Of a DNA stretch of 18,018 bases, positions 7,266 through 15,879 are shown piece after piece (within the stretch, counting starts at the first letter, position 1; each line of letters opens with the position of its first letter). The position numbers and the translations under genes are program-made. The stretch is from JAZDLC01 sp043802345 (GTDB lineage Bacteria; Planctomycetota; B15-G4; JADJEK01): assembly GCA_043802345.1 (NCBI GenBank), contig JAZDLC010000482.1:1-18018 (forward strand), given 5' to 3'. The notes under the pieces were generated by a model. That model searched no databases, had not been told where the DNA came from, and saw only the letters and a list, made by a program, of their open reading frames with translations.

Positions 7266-8150
7266 ATGAAACCGCTCGACGTTCTTCTGATTCTCGTCTC
7301 AGTTCTGTTCGCGACTGGCGTCATCGTGGACCACAGCTGGGGTCCGGAACGGTCCCGACACCGAGCGATCGTACGTTTTCAGCGCCATCAATTGGATCTG
7401 ATCGCGGAGCGGCTTCAGGAGTATCACGAAAACACCGGAAGGTATCCAACTACCGAGGAAGGACTGGACGTTATTCCCAGGCTCAAGGCGGACCTCCACC
7501 GCAGGGAATTCGCCGCCGCCCGGAAGTTTCTGAAGCCGATCCAGGACATCCGCTCGATCCACGGGATCCCCTTTGTCTACGAGAATCGGAACAATGCTCC
7601 CCCCGGGGCCTACCGTGGGTCTCCCGCCAAGGGTGAGCGGGACCTGAAGCGCGTCTATTCACGCAAAATCGGCATGGGTATCTATCTGTCTTCCATTGGG
7701 TTACGGCAGGACTCCGGAAGGGTCTTCGGGGGCGCCTGGCTGGATGCGCTCCTGTATTTCTGTGGGGGGGTGATCGTGTTCCTGGCGATTGCCTACATCG
7801 TCGCCCGCAACCGCAAGTCGGGCGACCGGGTGCGGGGCATCAATGCGATGATCATGGTCGGAGTGGCGGTCCTGCTGGCCCTGCTGATCGGAATCTCCGG
7901 AACAGGGAACCTGACCAAGCTGGAGGAGACGCTGCCGGAGGAGATGGGGGGGTATCGAAGCGACCTGCTCCAGGAGTACCTGGCGCTCATGAAGCGGTTC
8001 GCGGAGGCCGGCGCCATCCAGCCGGAGTACTACCAGCAACTCGAGACTCGGCTCAGGGACGAATTCCGGCAGGCGGAGGAACGCTCCGGCGAGCCGGCCA
8101 TTCAAAACGAAGACGAGACGGAGCCGGATGAGGAGACGGAGGGAGGTTGA
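7266..8150 (+). CDS. Three-helix membrane protein with a GspG-like head domain, function unknown
   Basis: The 294-residue protein has an N-terminal membrane anchor (about 4-21). The segment after it resembles the soluble head of G-type pseudopilins: IAERLQEYHENTGRYPTTEEGLDVI (46-70, a GspG-like YPTTEEGL block) and IPFVYENR (101-108), followed by a region ending GIYLSSIGL (138-146). It has no prepilin GFTLIE cleavage motif, so it is not a standard pseudopilin. Two more hydrophobic segments follow (about 157-180 and 194-212). The C-terminus is charged and acidic, with a possible helix at 230-275. The start at 7266 is preceded by AGGAG directly and TGGAG ten bases before. A frame extension to 7215 adds 17 residues of no recognisable character. 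By eye the first 400 bases are less GC-rich than the neighbours. It is the first gene of the co-directional cluster and is separated from the next gene by 145 bases. Confidence 0.75.
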   Translation: MKPLDVLLILVSVLFATGVIVDHSWGPERSRHRAIVRFQRHQLDLIAERLQEYHENTGRYPTTEEGLDVIPRLKADLHRREFAAARKFLKPIQDIRSIHGIPFVYENRNNAPPGAYRGSPAKGERDLKRVYSRKIGMGIYLSSIGLRQDSGRVFGGAWLDALLYFCGGVIVFLAIAYIVARNRKSGDRVRGINAMIMVGVAVLLALLIGISGTGNLTKLEETLPEEMGGYRSDLLQEYLALMKRFAEAGAIQPEYYQQLETRLRDEFRQAEERSGEPAIQNEDETEPDEETEGG

Positions 8151-8184
8151 GATCCAGCGCCTCCCAGGTTTCAATCCGGTGTGG

Positions 8185-8212
8185 TTACTCGCTTTGCCGT
8201 GTCTCGTAGACT
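8185..8212 (+). promoter_or_regulatory. Very weak promoter candidate before the FHA protein gene
   Basis: The 145 bases from 8151 to 8295 hold no gene. TTACTC (8185-8190) and TAGACT (8207-8212), 16 bases apart, could act as -35 and -10 elements. The -10 resembles the TAGAGT before the preceding gene. No terminator hairpin is evident after the stop at 8150, so read-through from the upstream gene is equally possible. Confidence 0.2.
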
Positions 8213-8295
8213 AGCCAGGATCCTTCCGGGCGTTGTGTCGCCGAATCCAGGGTGGTAAAACGCCCGTCCGTCTGTCCCCATCCCGAGCCGAATGC

Positions 8296-10689
8296 ATGGC
8301 AAAGCTAGTCGTTGAAGGCGATGATCCGCGGGAAATCCCCCTGTCCGAGGTCTGCCGGATCGGACGAGACAAGGGGAATGAGGTTGCGCTGGAGGATCCA
8401 GGTCTGTCCAGGCGTCATTGCCGGATCTTCCGCGAAGGGGCGGACTACATCCTCGAAGATCTCAAGTCGGCCAACGGCACCTTTGTCGAGGGGAAGAGAG
8501 TGGACCGGGCCAAGCTGCGGCACGGCGACCGGATCTCACTGGGAGAGGTCACACTCCTGGTGGACCTGGAGGACTCGGCTGGCGCCCCGGCCGCCGAGAG
8601 TGAACTCCGCCGGGAGGAACCGGGGACAGGCGCGAGGTTCGAACTGGTCTTTGTGGCGGGGGAGCGCGCCGGAGAGAAGGTGCGTCTGATCTCGGACCGG
8701 ATCACCTTCGGGCGCAAGTCCAGCAATACGGTGGTGTTGAAGGATGCCAAGGTCTCCGGAGTCCACTGCGAGGTGGTGCTCGAGGATGGCCGGCCGGTCC
8801 TGAGGGACCTCGGCTCCACCAACGGCACCCTGCTCGAGGGGAAGCGGATTGATGAGATCGTGCTGGACCATGGCGATCGGTTGATGCTGGGCGAGTCGAC
8901 ATTGACCCTGATCGATACCAGCCGGGACGATGTCTCCGAAATGGTCCGGCGCTCCGTGGCCGCGAGCGGCGCGGTCGATGCGACACAGACCATGATCTCC
9001 ATGCCGGAGGTCCACGTGGTCCAGAATGTCGGCCGGGCCCGCAAGAACCCTCTCGCGCTGATCGGGCTGCTGCTGACCCTCGTGGCCCTGGGAGCGGGCG
9101 GCTGGTTCTACTGGAGCCTGCGCGGCAGAAACCCCGACGTGGTGAAGGCGCCTCCACAACCCGGCAATTTGCTGGGTGAGCGCTGGTCGTTCGAGTCGGT
9201 GGACGAGGCGCCCGACCCGTCGGTCGCCTGGGATCTCGGCCAGGAGGGTTTCCAGGTCGGCACCGGCGGGGCGCGGTCGGGCCAGCAGTTCCTCGTGGGG
9301 GAGCCGGCCGGTTTTCAGGCCCGCGCGGTCCTGAGCGATCCACTCAAGATCAGTGGCCGGAAGTACCGGGTCAGCGGCTACGCGAAGGTCAAGGGAGAGG
9401 CGGTGGCTACCCTCGCGGCCGTCTTCCTGCGGGGAGAGGACGAGGCATTTCCGATCGTGGTGCCGGTCGGATCCAGCGGGACCGCGGACTGGCAGGAGAT
9501 GACGGCCGAACTCGTGCCCCCGTCCGGGGCGACGCGCCTCGGTCTGATCCTGACCGCCGTGGGCAAGTCGGGAGAGGCGCTCTTCGACGACTTCGAGGTG
9601 TTCGAGGCCGGGGTCACGCGCGCCGCGGTGGAAACCGTGAATCAGTTCGAGTTCGAGCAGGTGGGCGAGAACCTGCTCGTGCGCCGGGGGAACGAACTGC
9701 TGCACATCGGCCCGCTGGCGTTTACGGCGTCCGGGACCGACCTGTATTCCGCGGACCGGTTCCTTCATGACGGTGCGGTTCAGCTTCCTGGCGGAGCGAA
9801 GGTCCGCTATGCCTCTTCGTTCTCCAAGACCCCCCGCGGAGCGGAGTGGCGGCTGGAATGGGGCGGCAACGGGGAGGCCTTTGCCGGCCTTCACCTTCCT
9901 GTCGATTTGTTGGAGCCGCTCCTGGAAGAGCCAGTCGGGGTGCTTCGGGGAGGCGTGCTCGAGCCGTATCATGATTCGTTCGAGGCTGACGGGACGAGCG
10001 GTCTGGTGCTCGGGAAGGGGTTGACCCGCATGCAGCTCCGGTTCGAGCCGGAGGTTGGCCTGAAGGCTACCCGGCAGGAGACCTGCTATCGCCTTGAGAT
10101 TCACCCGCCGAGCACGGGGGGGCGCCTGCTGATTCGGGCGCAGGTCGACTTCGTGGAAGAGAAGACCAAGGCCGGAGAGTTGGTGGGCGCGGCCCGGACA
10201 GCCCAGTCGGAACGGCGTCTCGGGGAGGCGATCAGCATTCTGGAGCAGATCCGCAACGAGTTCCCGTTCGACGAGACGATTCTGGAGGAGGCGGGGAGGC
10301 GTGAGAACGAGATCGTCCGCGAAAGGGAGCGCGTGGATGCCGAGCTGAAGCTCGCGGTAGAAAGGGCCGCCTTCCTGAAGAGTCCGACAGCATACAGGGA
10401 GGCCGAGGTGCTGGCGCGCGCGGCGGCTGATGCGTTTGCCGGCAACAGGGCGTCCGAGCTCTTCGGGCAGACCGCGGCCCAGCTGGCGTCTGAGCGCCAG
10501 GCGATCGTGAGCAGCAACAGGGAACGCTCGGCGGCGAGTCTGCTGCAGCGACTCGAGACCCTCCTGAGCCAGGATCCGCCCAAGCAGCGGGCGGCTCGGG
10601 AAATCGCCGAATACCTCTCGAGCACCTTTCCCGGGTCCGAACCCGCGGCCAGGGCTTTGGAAATGGTGAGGAGTGCGGATGGCTCGTAA
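8296..10689 (+). CDS. Membrane protein with two FHA domains, a beta-sandwich (CBM-like) domain and a helical repeat tail
   Basis: The 797-residue protein begins with two FHA domains, which bind phosphothreonine peptides. FHA1 (about 3-92) has GRD 23-25, SRRH 38-41 and SANGT 58-62. FHA2 (about 115-207) has FGR 138-140, SGVH 154-157 and STNGT 174-178. A linker and one membrane helix (about 252-273, then WYWSLRG-like residues) follow, so the FHA pair is cytoplasmic and the rest is outside. Residues about 291-437 resemble a carbohydrate-binding-module-type jelly roll: it opens with NLLGERWSFES, the middle has YRVSGYAKVKG and it closes with ALFDDFEVFE. A second beta-rich region (about 450-620) precedes an alpha-helical TPR-like tail (about 625-790). 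The ATG at 8296 is the first ATG in frame but lacks a clear Shine-Dalgarno. The stop overlaps the next gene by 11 bases. It probably acts as a phosphorylation-responsive scaffold of the pseudopilus machine. Confidence 0.85.
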   Translation: MAKLVVEGDDPREIPLSEVCRIGRDKGNEVALEDPGLSRRHCRIFREGADYILEDLKSANGTFVEGKRVDRAKLRHGDRISLGEVTLLVDLEDSAGAPAAESELRREEPGTGARFELVFVAGERAGEKVRLISDRITFGRKSSNTVVLKDAKVSGVHCEVVLEDGRPVLRDLGSTNGTLLEGKRIDEIVLDHGDRLMLGESTLTLIDTSRDDVSEMVRRSVAASGAVDATQTMISMPEVHVVQNVGRARKNPLALIGLLLTLVALGAGGWFYWSLRGRNPDVVKAPPQPGNLLGERWSFESVDEAPDPSVAWDLGQEGFQVGTGGARSGQQFLVGEPAGFQARAVLSDPLKISGRKYRVSGYAKVKGEAVATLAAVFLRGEDEAFPIVVPVGSSGTADWQEMTAELVPPSGATRLGLILTAVGKSGEALFDDFEVFEAGVTRAAVETVNQFEFEQVGENLLVRRGNELLHIGPLAFTASGTDLYSADRFLHDGAVQLPGGAKVRYASSFSKTPRGAEWRLEWGGNGEAFAGLHLPVDLLEPLLEEPVGVLRGGVLEPYHDSFEADGTSGLVLGKGLTRMQLRFEPEVGLKATRQETCYRLEIHPPSTGGRLLIRAQVDFVEEKTKAGELVGAARTAQSERRLGEAISILEQIRNEFPFDETILEEAGRRENEIVRERERVDAELKLAVERAAFLKSPTAYREAEVLARAAADAFAGNRASELFGQTAAQLASERQAIVSSNRERSAASLLQRLETLLSQDPPKQRAAREIAEYLSSTFPGSEPAARALEMVRSADGS
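10668..10673 (+). promoter_or_regulatory. Ribosome binding site inside the end of the FHA gene
   Basis: GAGGAG lies five bases before the ATG at 10679 and within the coding sequence of the preceding gene. It decides the start of the PilM-PilN gene against the GTG at 10673 and supports translational coupling of the two genes. Confidence 0.65.
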
Positions 10690-12340
10690 TGGAATCGGCA
10701 TCGACATCGGCACCGATTCGATCCGGCTCGTGTCGGGTGTGGACAGGAAAGGCGTCTTCTCCGTCCGGCAGTTCGTGACCATGTCGGTCGGCGGGCGCGC
10801 CGGGGATCCCCGCCAGGTCGCGGCCGCTCTTCAGCGCGCGCTTGCCGCCGCGGGGGTCAAGGGGGACGTCTTCTGCGGCTTGACCGGCAGGGACGTGGTG
10901 ATCCGGTACAGCCAGGTCCCTCTGGTGCCCGACTGGCAGCTGCGCCAGCTGATGGAGTTCGAAATCCAGGAGATGACCGGACAGTCGGGCGATCAGTTGG
11001 CCGCCGACTTCAACCTGCTGCCGGTTTCATCCGATCTCTCATCCGACGACACGGTCCTGCTGGCGCTCGCCAAGCAGGGCATTCTCGATGCTCACCTCTC
11101 CCTGTTGAGTGGAGCGGGGCTGAAGGCCCGGGCTTTCTCGCCCAACTCGATCGCCCTGTACAACGCGTACCGCAAGACCAGTTCCTGCACCGGCACCGTG
11201 CTGCTGGCGAACGTGGGCGCGCGCAACACGGATCTGGCGATCGCCCGGGAAGGCGACCTGCTCTTCGCCCGCAACGTCTCGGGAGGCGGGGAACTGTTCG
11301 ATGACGCCCTGATCGCGTCGTTCAACGTCAGTGCCGAGAAGGCGCGCCGCCTGAAGGAGGAGCTGGCGGATGTGTCGCCGTTCGACTCGGCCACGCGCCG
11401 CTCGGCCCAGGAAGAGAAGGTGGCCCGGGCCCTCTCGGGCGCGACCGGACAGCTCTTCTCGATGGTGCAGTCCTCGGTCATGTTCGCCCGATCCCAGACG
11501 GGGATCAACGATCTGGCGCTGGACCGGGTCCTGCTGTCGGGCGGGGGATCGCTGCTCACGGGGCTGGACCGGTACCTGGCCTCGAACTTGAATGTCCCGG
11601 TGGAGCGGTTCGATCCGTTCGACTCCGTCGATCTGAGCGCTGTCGAGGATGAACTGGACGACACCGATCGGTCCGGAGCGGTGGTGGCTCTCGGCCTGAC
11701 CCTTTCTGCGTCGTACGACGACGTCTACTCCATCGAGATCGTGCCGCCGTCCGTCAAGAAGGCGCGGGCCTTCAAGGAGCGGACCCTCTTCTCGATCCTG
11801 GCGGTGCTCCTGGCGGTGCTGTTCCTGGTCCACGATGCGATCTCGTCGAAGCAGGATCACGCCGTAGCGGCTTCGGACCTGGTCAGGGTCCAGCGGGAGC
11901 AGTCGAACCGCCAGAAGCGGGCTACTGCCTACGAGGAGGGAGTCGCGGAGCGGATCGTGCAGGCTCGCAAGCTGGAACTGCTGGAGAGCCGCCTGACCGC
12001 GGGCACCGGCCTTGACAGAGCGCTCGGCATGGTTCAGCGCTACCTGCCCGAGGATCTGTACGTGACCTCGGTGGCCCTGCGGATGATCACCGATCCGGAC
12101 CTCACGTCCGGCAAGGAGCAGAAGCCGGTGATCGAGGTCAAGGGGGAAGGCCGGGAAGGCGCTCAATCGCTGGAACAGCTCTTCAATCGGTTCGCCCAGG
12201 AGCTGGCGCGGGATCCGCTGCTTGCGCGCACACCGAGGACCCAGATTTCTCCGGCCTCCGACAGGAAGCCGTTCGAGTGGACCGTCACAATGAACTTCTC
12301 CATTCCTCAGGAGAAGGCCCAAGCGGAGCCCGAAGGCTGA
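10679..12340 (+). CDS. PilM-PilN fusion (GspL-like actin-fold plus transmembrane assembly protein)
   Basis: The 553-residue protein joins two functions that type IV pilus systems usually keep as separate PilM and PilN proteins. Residues 1-350 form a PilM/FtsA-type actin-like ATPase: phosphate-1 loop GIDIGTDSIRLV (6-17), phosphate-2 segment ANVGARNTDLAI (177-188) and adenosine motif LLSGGGSLLTGLDRYL (285-300). A single membrane helix (about 368-386) leads to a coiled coil (about 395-440) and a PilN-like domain (440-540) with VTSVALRMI and the strand pattern of a ferredoxin-like fold. The order actin fold, membrane helix, periplasmic domain is that of GspL of type II secretion. The expected role is the inner-membrane platform that couples the cytoplasmic motor to the pseudopilus. 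The ATG at 10679 is chosen because GAGGAG lies five bases upstream. The stop shares its final A with the next start (TGATG). Confidence 0.88.
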   Translation: MARNGIGIDIGTDSIRLVSGVDRKGVFSVRQFVTMSVGGRAGDPRQVAAALQRALAAAGVKGDVFCGLTGRDVVIRYSQVPLVPDWQLRQLMEFEIQEMTGQSGDQLAADFNLLPVSSDLSSDDTVLLALAKQGILDAHLSLLSGAGLKARAFSPNSIALYNAYRKTSSCTGTVLLANVGARNTDLAIAREGDLLFARNVSGGGELFDDALIASFNVSAEKARRLKEELADVSPFDSATRRSAQEEKVARALSGATGQLFSMVQSSVMFARSQTGINDLALDRVLLSGGGSLLTGLDRYLASNLNVPVERFDPFDSVDLSAVEDELDDTDRSGAVVALGLTLSASYDDVYSIEIVPPSVKKARAFKERTLFSILAVLLAVLFLVHDAISSKQDHAVAASDLVRVQREQSNRQKRATAYEEGVAERIVQARKLELLESRLTAGTGLDRALGMVQRYLPEDLYVTSVALRMITDPDLTSGKEQKPVIEVKGEGREGAQSLEQLFNRFAQELARDPLLARTPRTQISPASDRKPFEWTVTMNFSIPQEKAQAEPEG

Positions 12341-13113
12341 TGGATCTGAACGATATCTGGCAGGGGAACAGGCGGTTCATCCTGGGGATCTGCTGCGCCG
12401 TGGTGGCGGTGTTGATCGGCGAGGGGATCATCGGGTCGATGTGGAACGCCGGGGCGCAGGCCCAGGCGGTCGGCAGGCTCCAGGCGAAGCTGCGCGGCCT
12501 GGCGTCCCCCAGTCAGAGTGACCTCTCCGGTCTCGAGGGGGTGAACAGGGGGCTGGCCGAACAGCTGGAGCAGTTGTACGGCCGTCTGACCTACCAGGTG
12601 GACGAGAGGTACCTGCTGCCGAAGAACGAGCCGAGCCCGGACCTGCTCTACAACTCGATCAGGTCCCAGGCGCAGGATGAGCTGGTCGGCAGCGCGGCGA
12701 GGAGGAACATCCGTGTCGACGAAACGCTGGGATTGCCCGACTTCACACCTTCCGGCCGGGAGGCGATCCAGCGCGCGTTGCGGGGGCTGAACATCGTCGA
12801 GCAGGTGGTCAGCGCGGCGATCGTGGCGGGTGTTCGGTCGGTGCCGGAGATCGAGATCGTCGGACGGAAGGGGAGCCGGCGGGCGAGCAACGCGAGCTTC
12901 ATCGATTCGCTCCAGGTGCGGTTCCGGATCGAGGGGAGCACCGCATCGGTGGCGGAACTGATCCAGAGCCTGGTGCGAGGCGACGGTCAGTTCCTGTGCG
13001 TGGAGGACGCGGAGTTCGACGTCGAGACAAAGCGCGATTTCGGACTGACACGCCTCAGGCTCGTGGTGTCCGGCCTGACGATCGACGCGGAGGCCCCGGT
13101 GACCGGGGTGTAG
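12340..13113 (+). CDS. PilO/GspM-like inner-membrane assembly protein
   Basis: This 257-residue bitopic protein has a short cytoplasmic N-terminus and one membrane helix (about 13-32). A probable coiled coil follows (about 40-85, including LEGVNRGLAEQLEQLYGRL). The C-terminal alpha/beta region (about 100-255) has strands such as FIDSLQVRFRIEGS and LTRLRLVVSGLTI. This is the layout of PilO and GspM, which pair with PilN or GspL in the inner membrane. Sequence identity to either family is weak by eye, so the call rests on architecture and on position directly after the PilM-PilN fusion. The start ATG overlaps the previous stop by one base. The next gene starts six bases after its TAG stop. Confidence 0.78.
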   Translation: MDLNDIWQGNRRFILGICCAVVAVLIGEGIIGSMWNAGAQAQAVGRLQAKLRGLASPSQSDLSGLEGVNRGLAEQLEQLYGRLTYQVDERYLLPKNEPSPDLLYNSIRSQAQDELVGSAARRNIRVDETLGLPDFTPSGREAIQRALRGLNIVEQVVSAAIVAGVRSVPEIEIVGRKGSRRASNASFIDSLQVRFRIEGSTASVAELIQSLVRGDGQFLCVEDAEFDVETKRDFGLTRLRLVVSGLTIDAEAPVTGV

Positions 13114-13119
13114 GACGAG

Positions 13120-15879
13120 ATGAACGCGAATCGAGAACAGATTCTCTTCCTGGTCGTGCTGGCCATCACAGGCGTGGCCACGTACTTCAATATCAGCGGC
13201 GGCTACGAATCGAGTCCGCTCTCCAGGGGCAAGTCATTCGAACCGGTTCCGGCTCCGGACATGCCTGTGGTCCAGCTCTCCACCAGCAACGAGAAGGCGG
13301 ACTACTCGCCGGACGGACGGGACATCTTCGCGCCGCCGCGGGACTGGAACCCGCTGGCCCCGCTGGTTCTCGACGCGCCGCCGCTGCCGGAGGTCGGTGC
13401 GGTCGGCTTGATCCCCGCTCCGGGCGTGGAAGCGGGTCACGACACCCTTTTCAGGCGCCAGCCGCCGCCCACGGCGGCCGAGCTGTCGGTTCGCGCCAGG
13501 GCTGATTCGGCGGACGAGTTCGCCGCGGGCGGGGCGGGGGAGGGCGGAGGTTCCGAAGGGGGCACCTCGGGCGCGGACGGCCGTTTTGGTGGGATCGACT
13601 TCTCGACTGGAGAGGCCCGCGAAGAGGTGGCGGATGAGGGGACTCTCGAGCGGTCGTACGACTGGGTGAAGCGCAAGAACCAGCGTCGCGTGTTCGGGAT
13701 CATCCAGAACACGGATCGGTTTGCCCTGCTGGATGATCCGTCCCTCGCGGTGCGGTTCAAGCTCGTGAACGTCAAGACCGGGAAGGTCCAGGCAGAGGCC
13801 CCGTTCGAGCGGGATGCGCTGGATGGGAACGGCCAGTTCAACGTGGGCTTCGGTTTCGCGGACACCGTGAGCACCCGTGTCGTCTTGCTGCGGCGCGAGG
13901 TGCGGCCGTCCGTGGGAAACATCAAGTCCCAGATCGAGGCAGCCAGGACCTGCCTGGGTTGGGCGGACGAGGAGGAAGCGGCGGCGCTTCAAGGCGCCGA
14001 GGAATTCCTGCGGACGGTGCTCGGATTCGACCCCGGCGAGGCGGGGGCCTGGGAACTGCTGGGCCGGGTCAGGAAGCGCGCCTTCGATACCGAGGGTGAA
14101 CTCGAGGTGTACGATCAGGCGCGGGAGGCGGGCGTCGATACCGCGCGCCTTCAGACCCGCCGGGCCCTGGTCTTCCAGAGGCTCGGTCTGTACGAGCTTG
14201 CCGTAAGAACCCTGACGGAGGCGCTCGGCCGTGCGCCGAACGAGTTCGAGACGCTGATGGCGCTGGGGAAGCTGTACGGCAAGCTGGACCGGGGAGGGGA
14301 GGCTGTGCCCCTGTTCGAACGGGCCGCCAAGGCCGCGCCTGACGCGAACCTGAGGCACTCGGCCCGGGTGGCGATGGTGCGTTGCCTGATCCGGACCGGA
14401 CAGCTCGAATCCGCGGCCACGGAAATCGACCGGGTGCTGCGCATGGGAATCGACGACGCAGAGGCGCTCGTGCTGAAAGGCGTCATCGATCTGACTACGG
14501 GAGAGAACGCCGCGGCCAGGACCAGTTTCCACGAGGCGCTGGCCCTCGATCCGCGCCACCGGAACGCGGTCTTCGATCTGGGCGTGGCGCTGGCGCTCGA
14601 GGCGGTCGATGATCCCCAGTTGCTGGGGCAGGCCCGCTCCCGGTTCGACGAGGCGGCGAACCTGGCGCCGCTGACGGTGTTCGACTCGACCCTCGCCAAG
14701 GGCGCCCTGGAAGAGTCGCTGGGGAACGTCGAACAGGCCGCGGCCCTGTTCGAGGAGGCGCTGCTGTACGACCCCGGGAGCCCCTTCGGGCTGTACCGGG
14801 CGGGTCGCATCGCGCGCCGCTCGGGGAATCTCGATCTGGCTGAGGAGCAGCTGCGCAGGGTTCTCGAAGAGGACGGGCGCATCGCCGACGTCCTGCTCGA
14901 ACTGGGTTACACCAGCCTTCTCCTGGACGAGCCGGAAGACGCCGCGCACTACCTGAGGGAGTTGCTGCGGACCGAACCGGGGAATCAGTCCGCCAGGATC
15001 CTGCTCGGATCGGCCCTGCTCCGCCAGGAGCGGGTCACCGAGGCGCTCGATCAGTTCAAGCTGGGAGTGGGAGACGCGGACAACCCGCATCCGGCGGCGC
15101 TCTGCGGCCTCGCCTGGTGCGCCTACAGGGAAGGCCTCGTGGAGGAGGCCCTCAAGAGCCTGGCCGACGCCAGGGCGGTGTCGAAGCTCGAAGGGGACGC
15201 CTTCCATCTGTATGCGAACCGGAATCAGGCCGCGATCGACGATCATCGCGCCAAGGAGCAGTGGCTTGATCGGTTCGACCGGAAGCAGATCAAGAACAAC
15301 TGGGAGATCGTGCAGAGTTTCGGTCCGGAGATTCAGCTGATCGACGGCGGCGGCGTGCGATTCGAGGGGATGCAGCGCCCGACCGAGGTGGACGAGCGCA
15401 CGGAGTTGAAGCGGGAGATCGTCGGAGCCACCTTCGTATCGCTGGAGGCTCGCGTCAAGGCGGCCAGCCGGTCCGAGGCGATCGTCGGGATCCGATTCGC
15501 CTACGAGAAGAGCCGGGGACGCGGCCAGGGGACCCAGGCGTACGGCGAGGTGGCCGTGGTCCGCTTCCCGGACGGCTCGATCCGGGTCCAGGCCCGCTCC
15601 GATTACGAGGAGCTGATTTTTGACTGGGTCGTGATCGAGAACAAGGTCATTCCGGCGGATGAGCCGGTCCGCCTGGCGATCGAGAGGGTCGACTACGACA
15701 AGGGGATGTTCCGCGTTCTGGTGGACGATCGGACGGTCATGCCCGACTTCGAGGTACGTTCCCTGAAGAAACTCAACAAGATGGTCGCGGGCGCCGTCTT
15801 CGCCAGCGCGGGCGCGCGCAAGAACATCGATTTCTCATGCGACCTGGTGCGCGTGGTCCGGTACCGGGACGAGAAATGA
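13120..15879 (+). CDS. Membrane-anchored TPR protein with GspC/PilP-like N-terminus and C-terminal ConA-like domain
   Basis: The 919-residue protein starts with a short membrane helix (about 7-24) and a disordered segment that contains YSPDGRDIFAPPRDWNPL (62-79), a GRDxF/PP motif of the sort found near the N-terminus of PilP/GspC-type linker proteins. A Pro- and Gly-rich linker (about 90-165) is followed by a beta-rich region (186-262). Tetratricopeptide-like repeats then fill about 280-710; clear units include FERAAKAAPD, FHEALALDPRH, FEEALLYDPGS and LRELLRTEPGN. The last 195 residues (about 725-919) form a beta-sandwich like LamG/DUF1080-type concanavalin folds, with EAIVGIRFAYEK, PVRLAIERVDYDKGMFRVLVDD and the terminal SCDLVRVVRY. 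Position after the GspM-like gene matches that of a GspC/PilP linker. The ATG at 13120 follows GGACGAG. The TGA stop overlaps the next ATG as ATGA. The role is unproven; scaffold and cargo recognition are plausible. Confidence 0.82.
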   Translation: MNANREQILFLVVLAITGVATYFNISGGYESSPLSRGKSFEPVPAPDMPVVQLSTSNEKADYSPDGRDIFAPPRDWNPLAPLVLDAPPLPEVGAVGLIPAPGVEAGHDTLFRRQPPPTAAELSVRARADSADEFAAGGAGEGGGSEGGTSGADGRFGGIDFSTGEAREEVADEGTLERSYDWVKRKNQRRVFGIIQNTDRFALLDDPSLAVRFKLVNVKTGKVQAEAPFERDALDGNGQFNVGFGFADTVSTRVVLLRREVRPSVGNIKSQIEAARTCLGWADEEEAAALQGAEEFLRTVLGFDPGEAGAWELLGRVRKRAFDTEGELEVYDQAREAGVDTARLQTRRALVFQRLGLYELAVRTLTEALGRAPNEFETLMALGKLYGKLDRGGEAVPLFERAAKAAPDANLRHSARVAMVRCLIRTGQLESAATEIDRVLRMGIDDAEALVLKGVIDLTTGENAAARTSFHEALALDPRHRNAVFDLGVALALEAVDDPQLLGQARSRFDEAANLAPLTVFDSTLAKGALEESLGNVEQAAALFEEALLYDPGSPFGLYRAGRIARRSGNLDLAEEQLRRVLEEDGRIADVLLELGYTSLLLDEPEDAAHYLRELLRTEPGNQSARILLGSALLRQERVTEALDQFKLGVGDADNPHPAALCGLAWCAYREGLVEEALKSLADARAVSKLEGDAFHLYANRNQAAIDDHRAKEQWLDRFDRKQIKNNWEIVQSFGPEIQLIDGGGVRFEGMQRPTEVDERTELKREIVGATFVSLEARVKAASRSEAIVGIRFAYEKSRGRGQGTQAYGEVAVVRFPDGSIRVQARSDYEELIFDWVVIENKVIPADEPVRLAIERVDYDKGMFRVLVDDRTVMPDFEVRSLKKLNKMVAGAVFASAGARKNIDFSCDLVRVVRYRDEK

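Noticed and set aside
8182..8199. Sigma54-like promoter, TGG...TTTGCC, before the FHA protein gene
   Set aside because: The gap between the GG and GC elements is 11 bases and sigma54 needs 10. The element matches are otherwise partial, and the neighbouring regulator lacks the GAFTGA loop.
13234..15246. Long open frame antisense to the TPR gene (also 8536-10782, 11039-12322 and 1844-3250)
   Set aside because: These are antisense frames kept open by high GC. Their translations are Arg/Pro/Gln/His-rich with no domain or membrane pattern, while the opposite strand encodes clear proteins.
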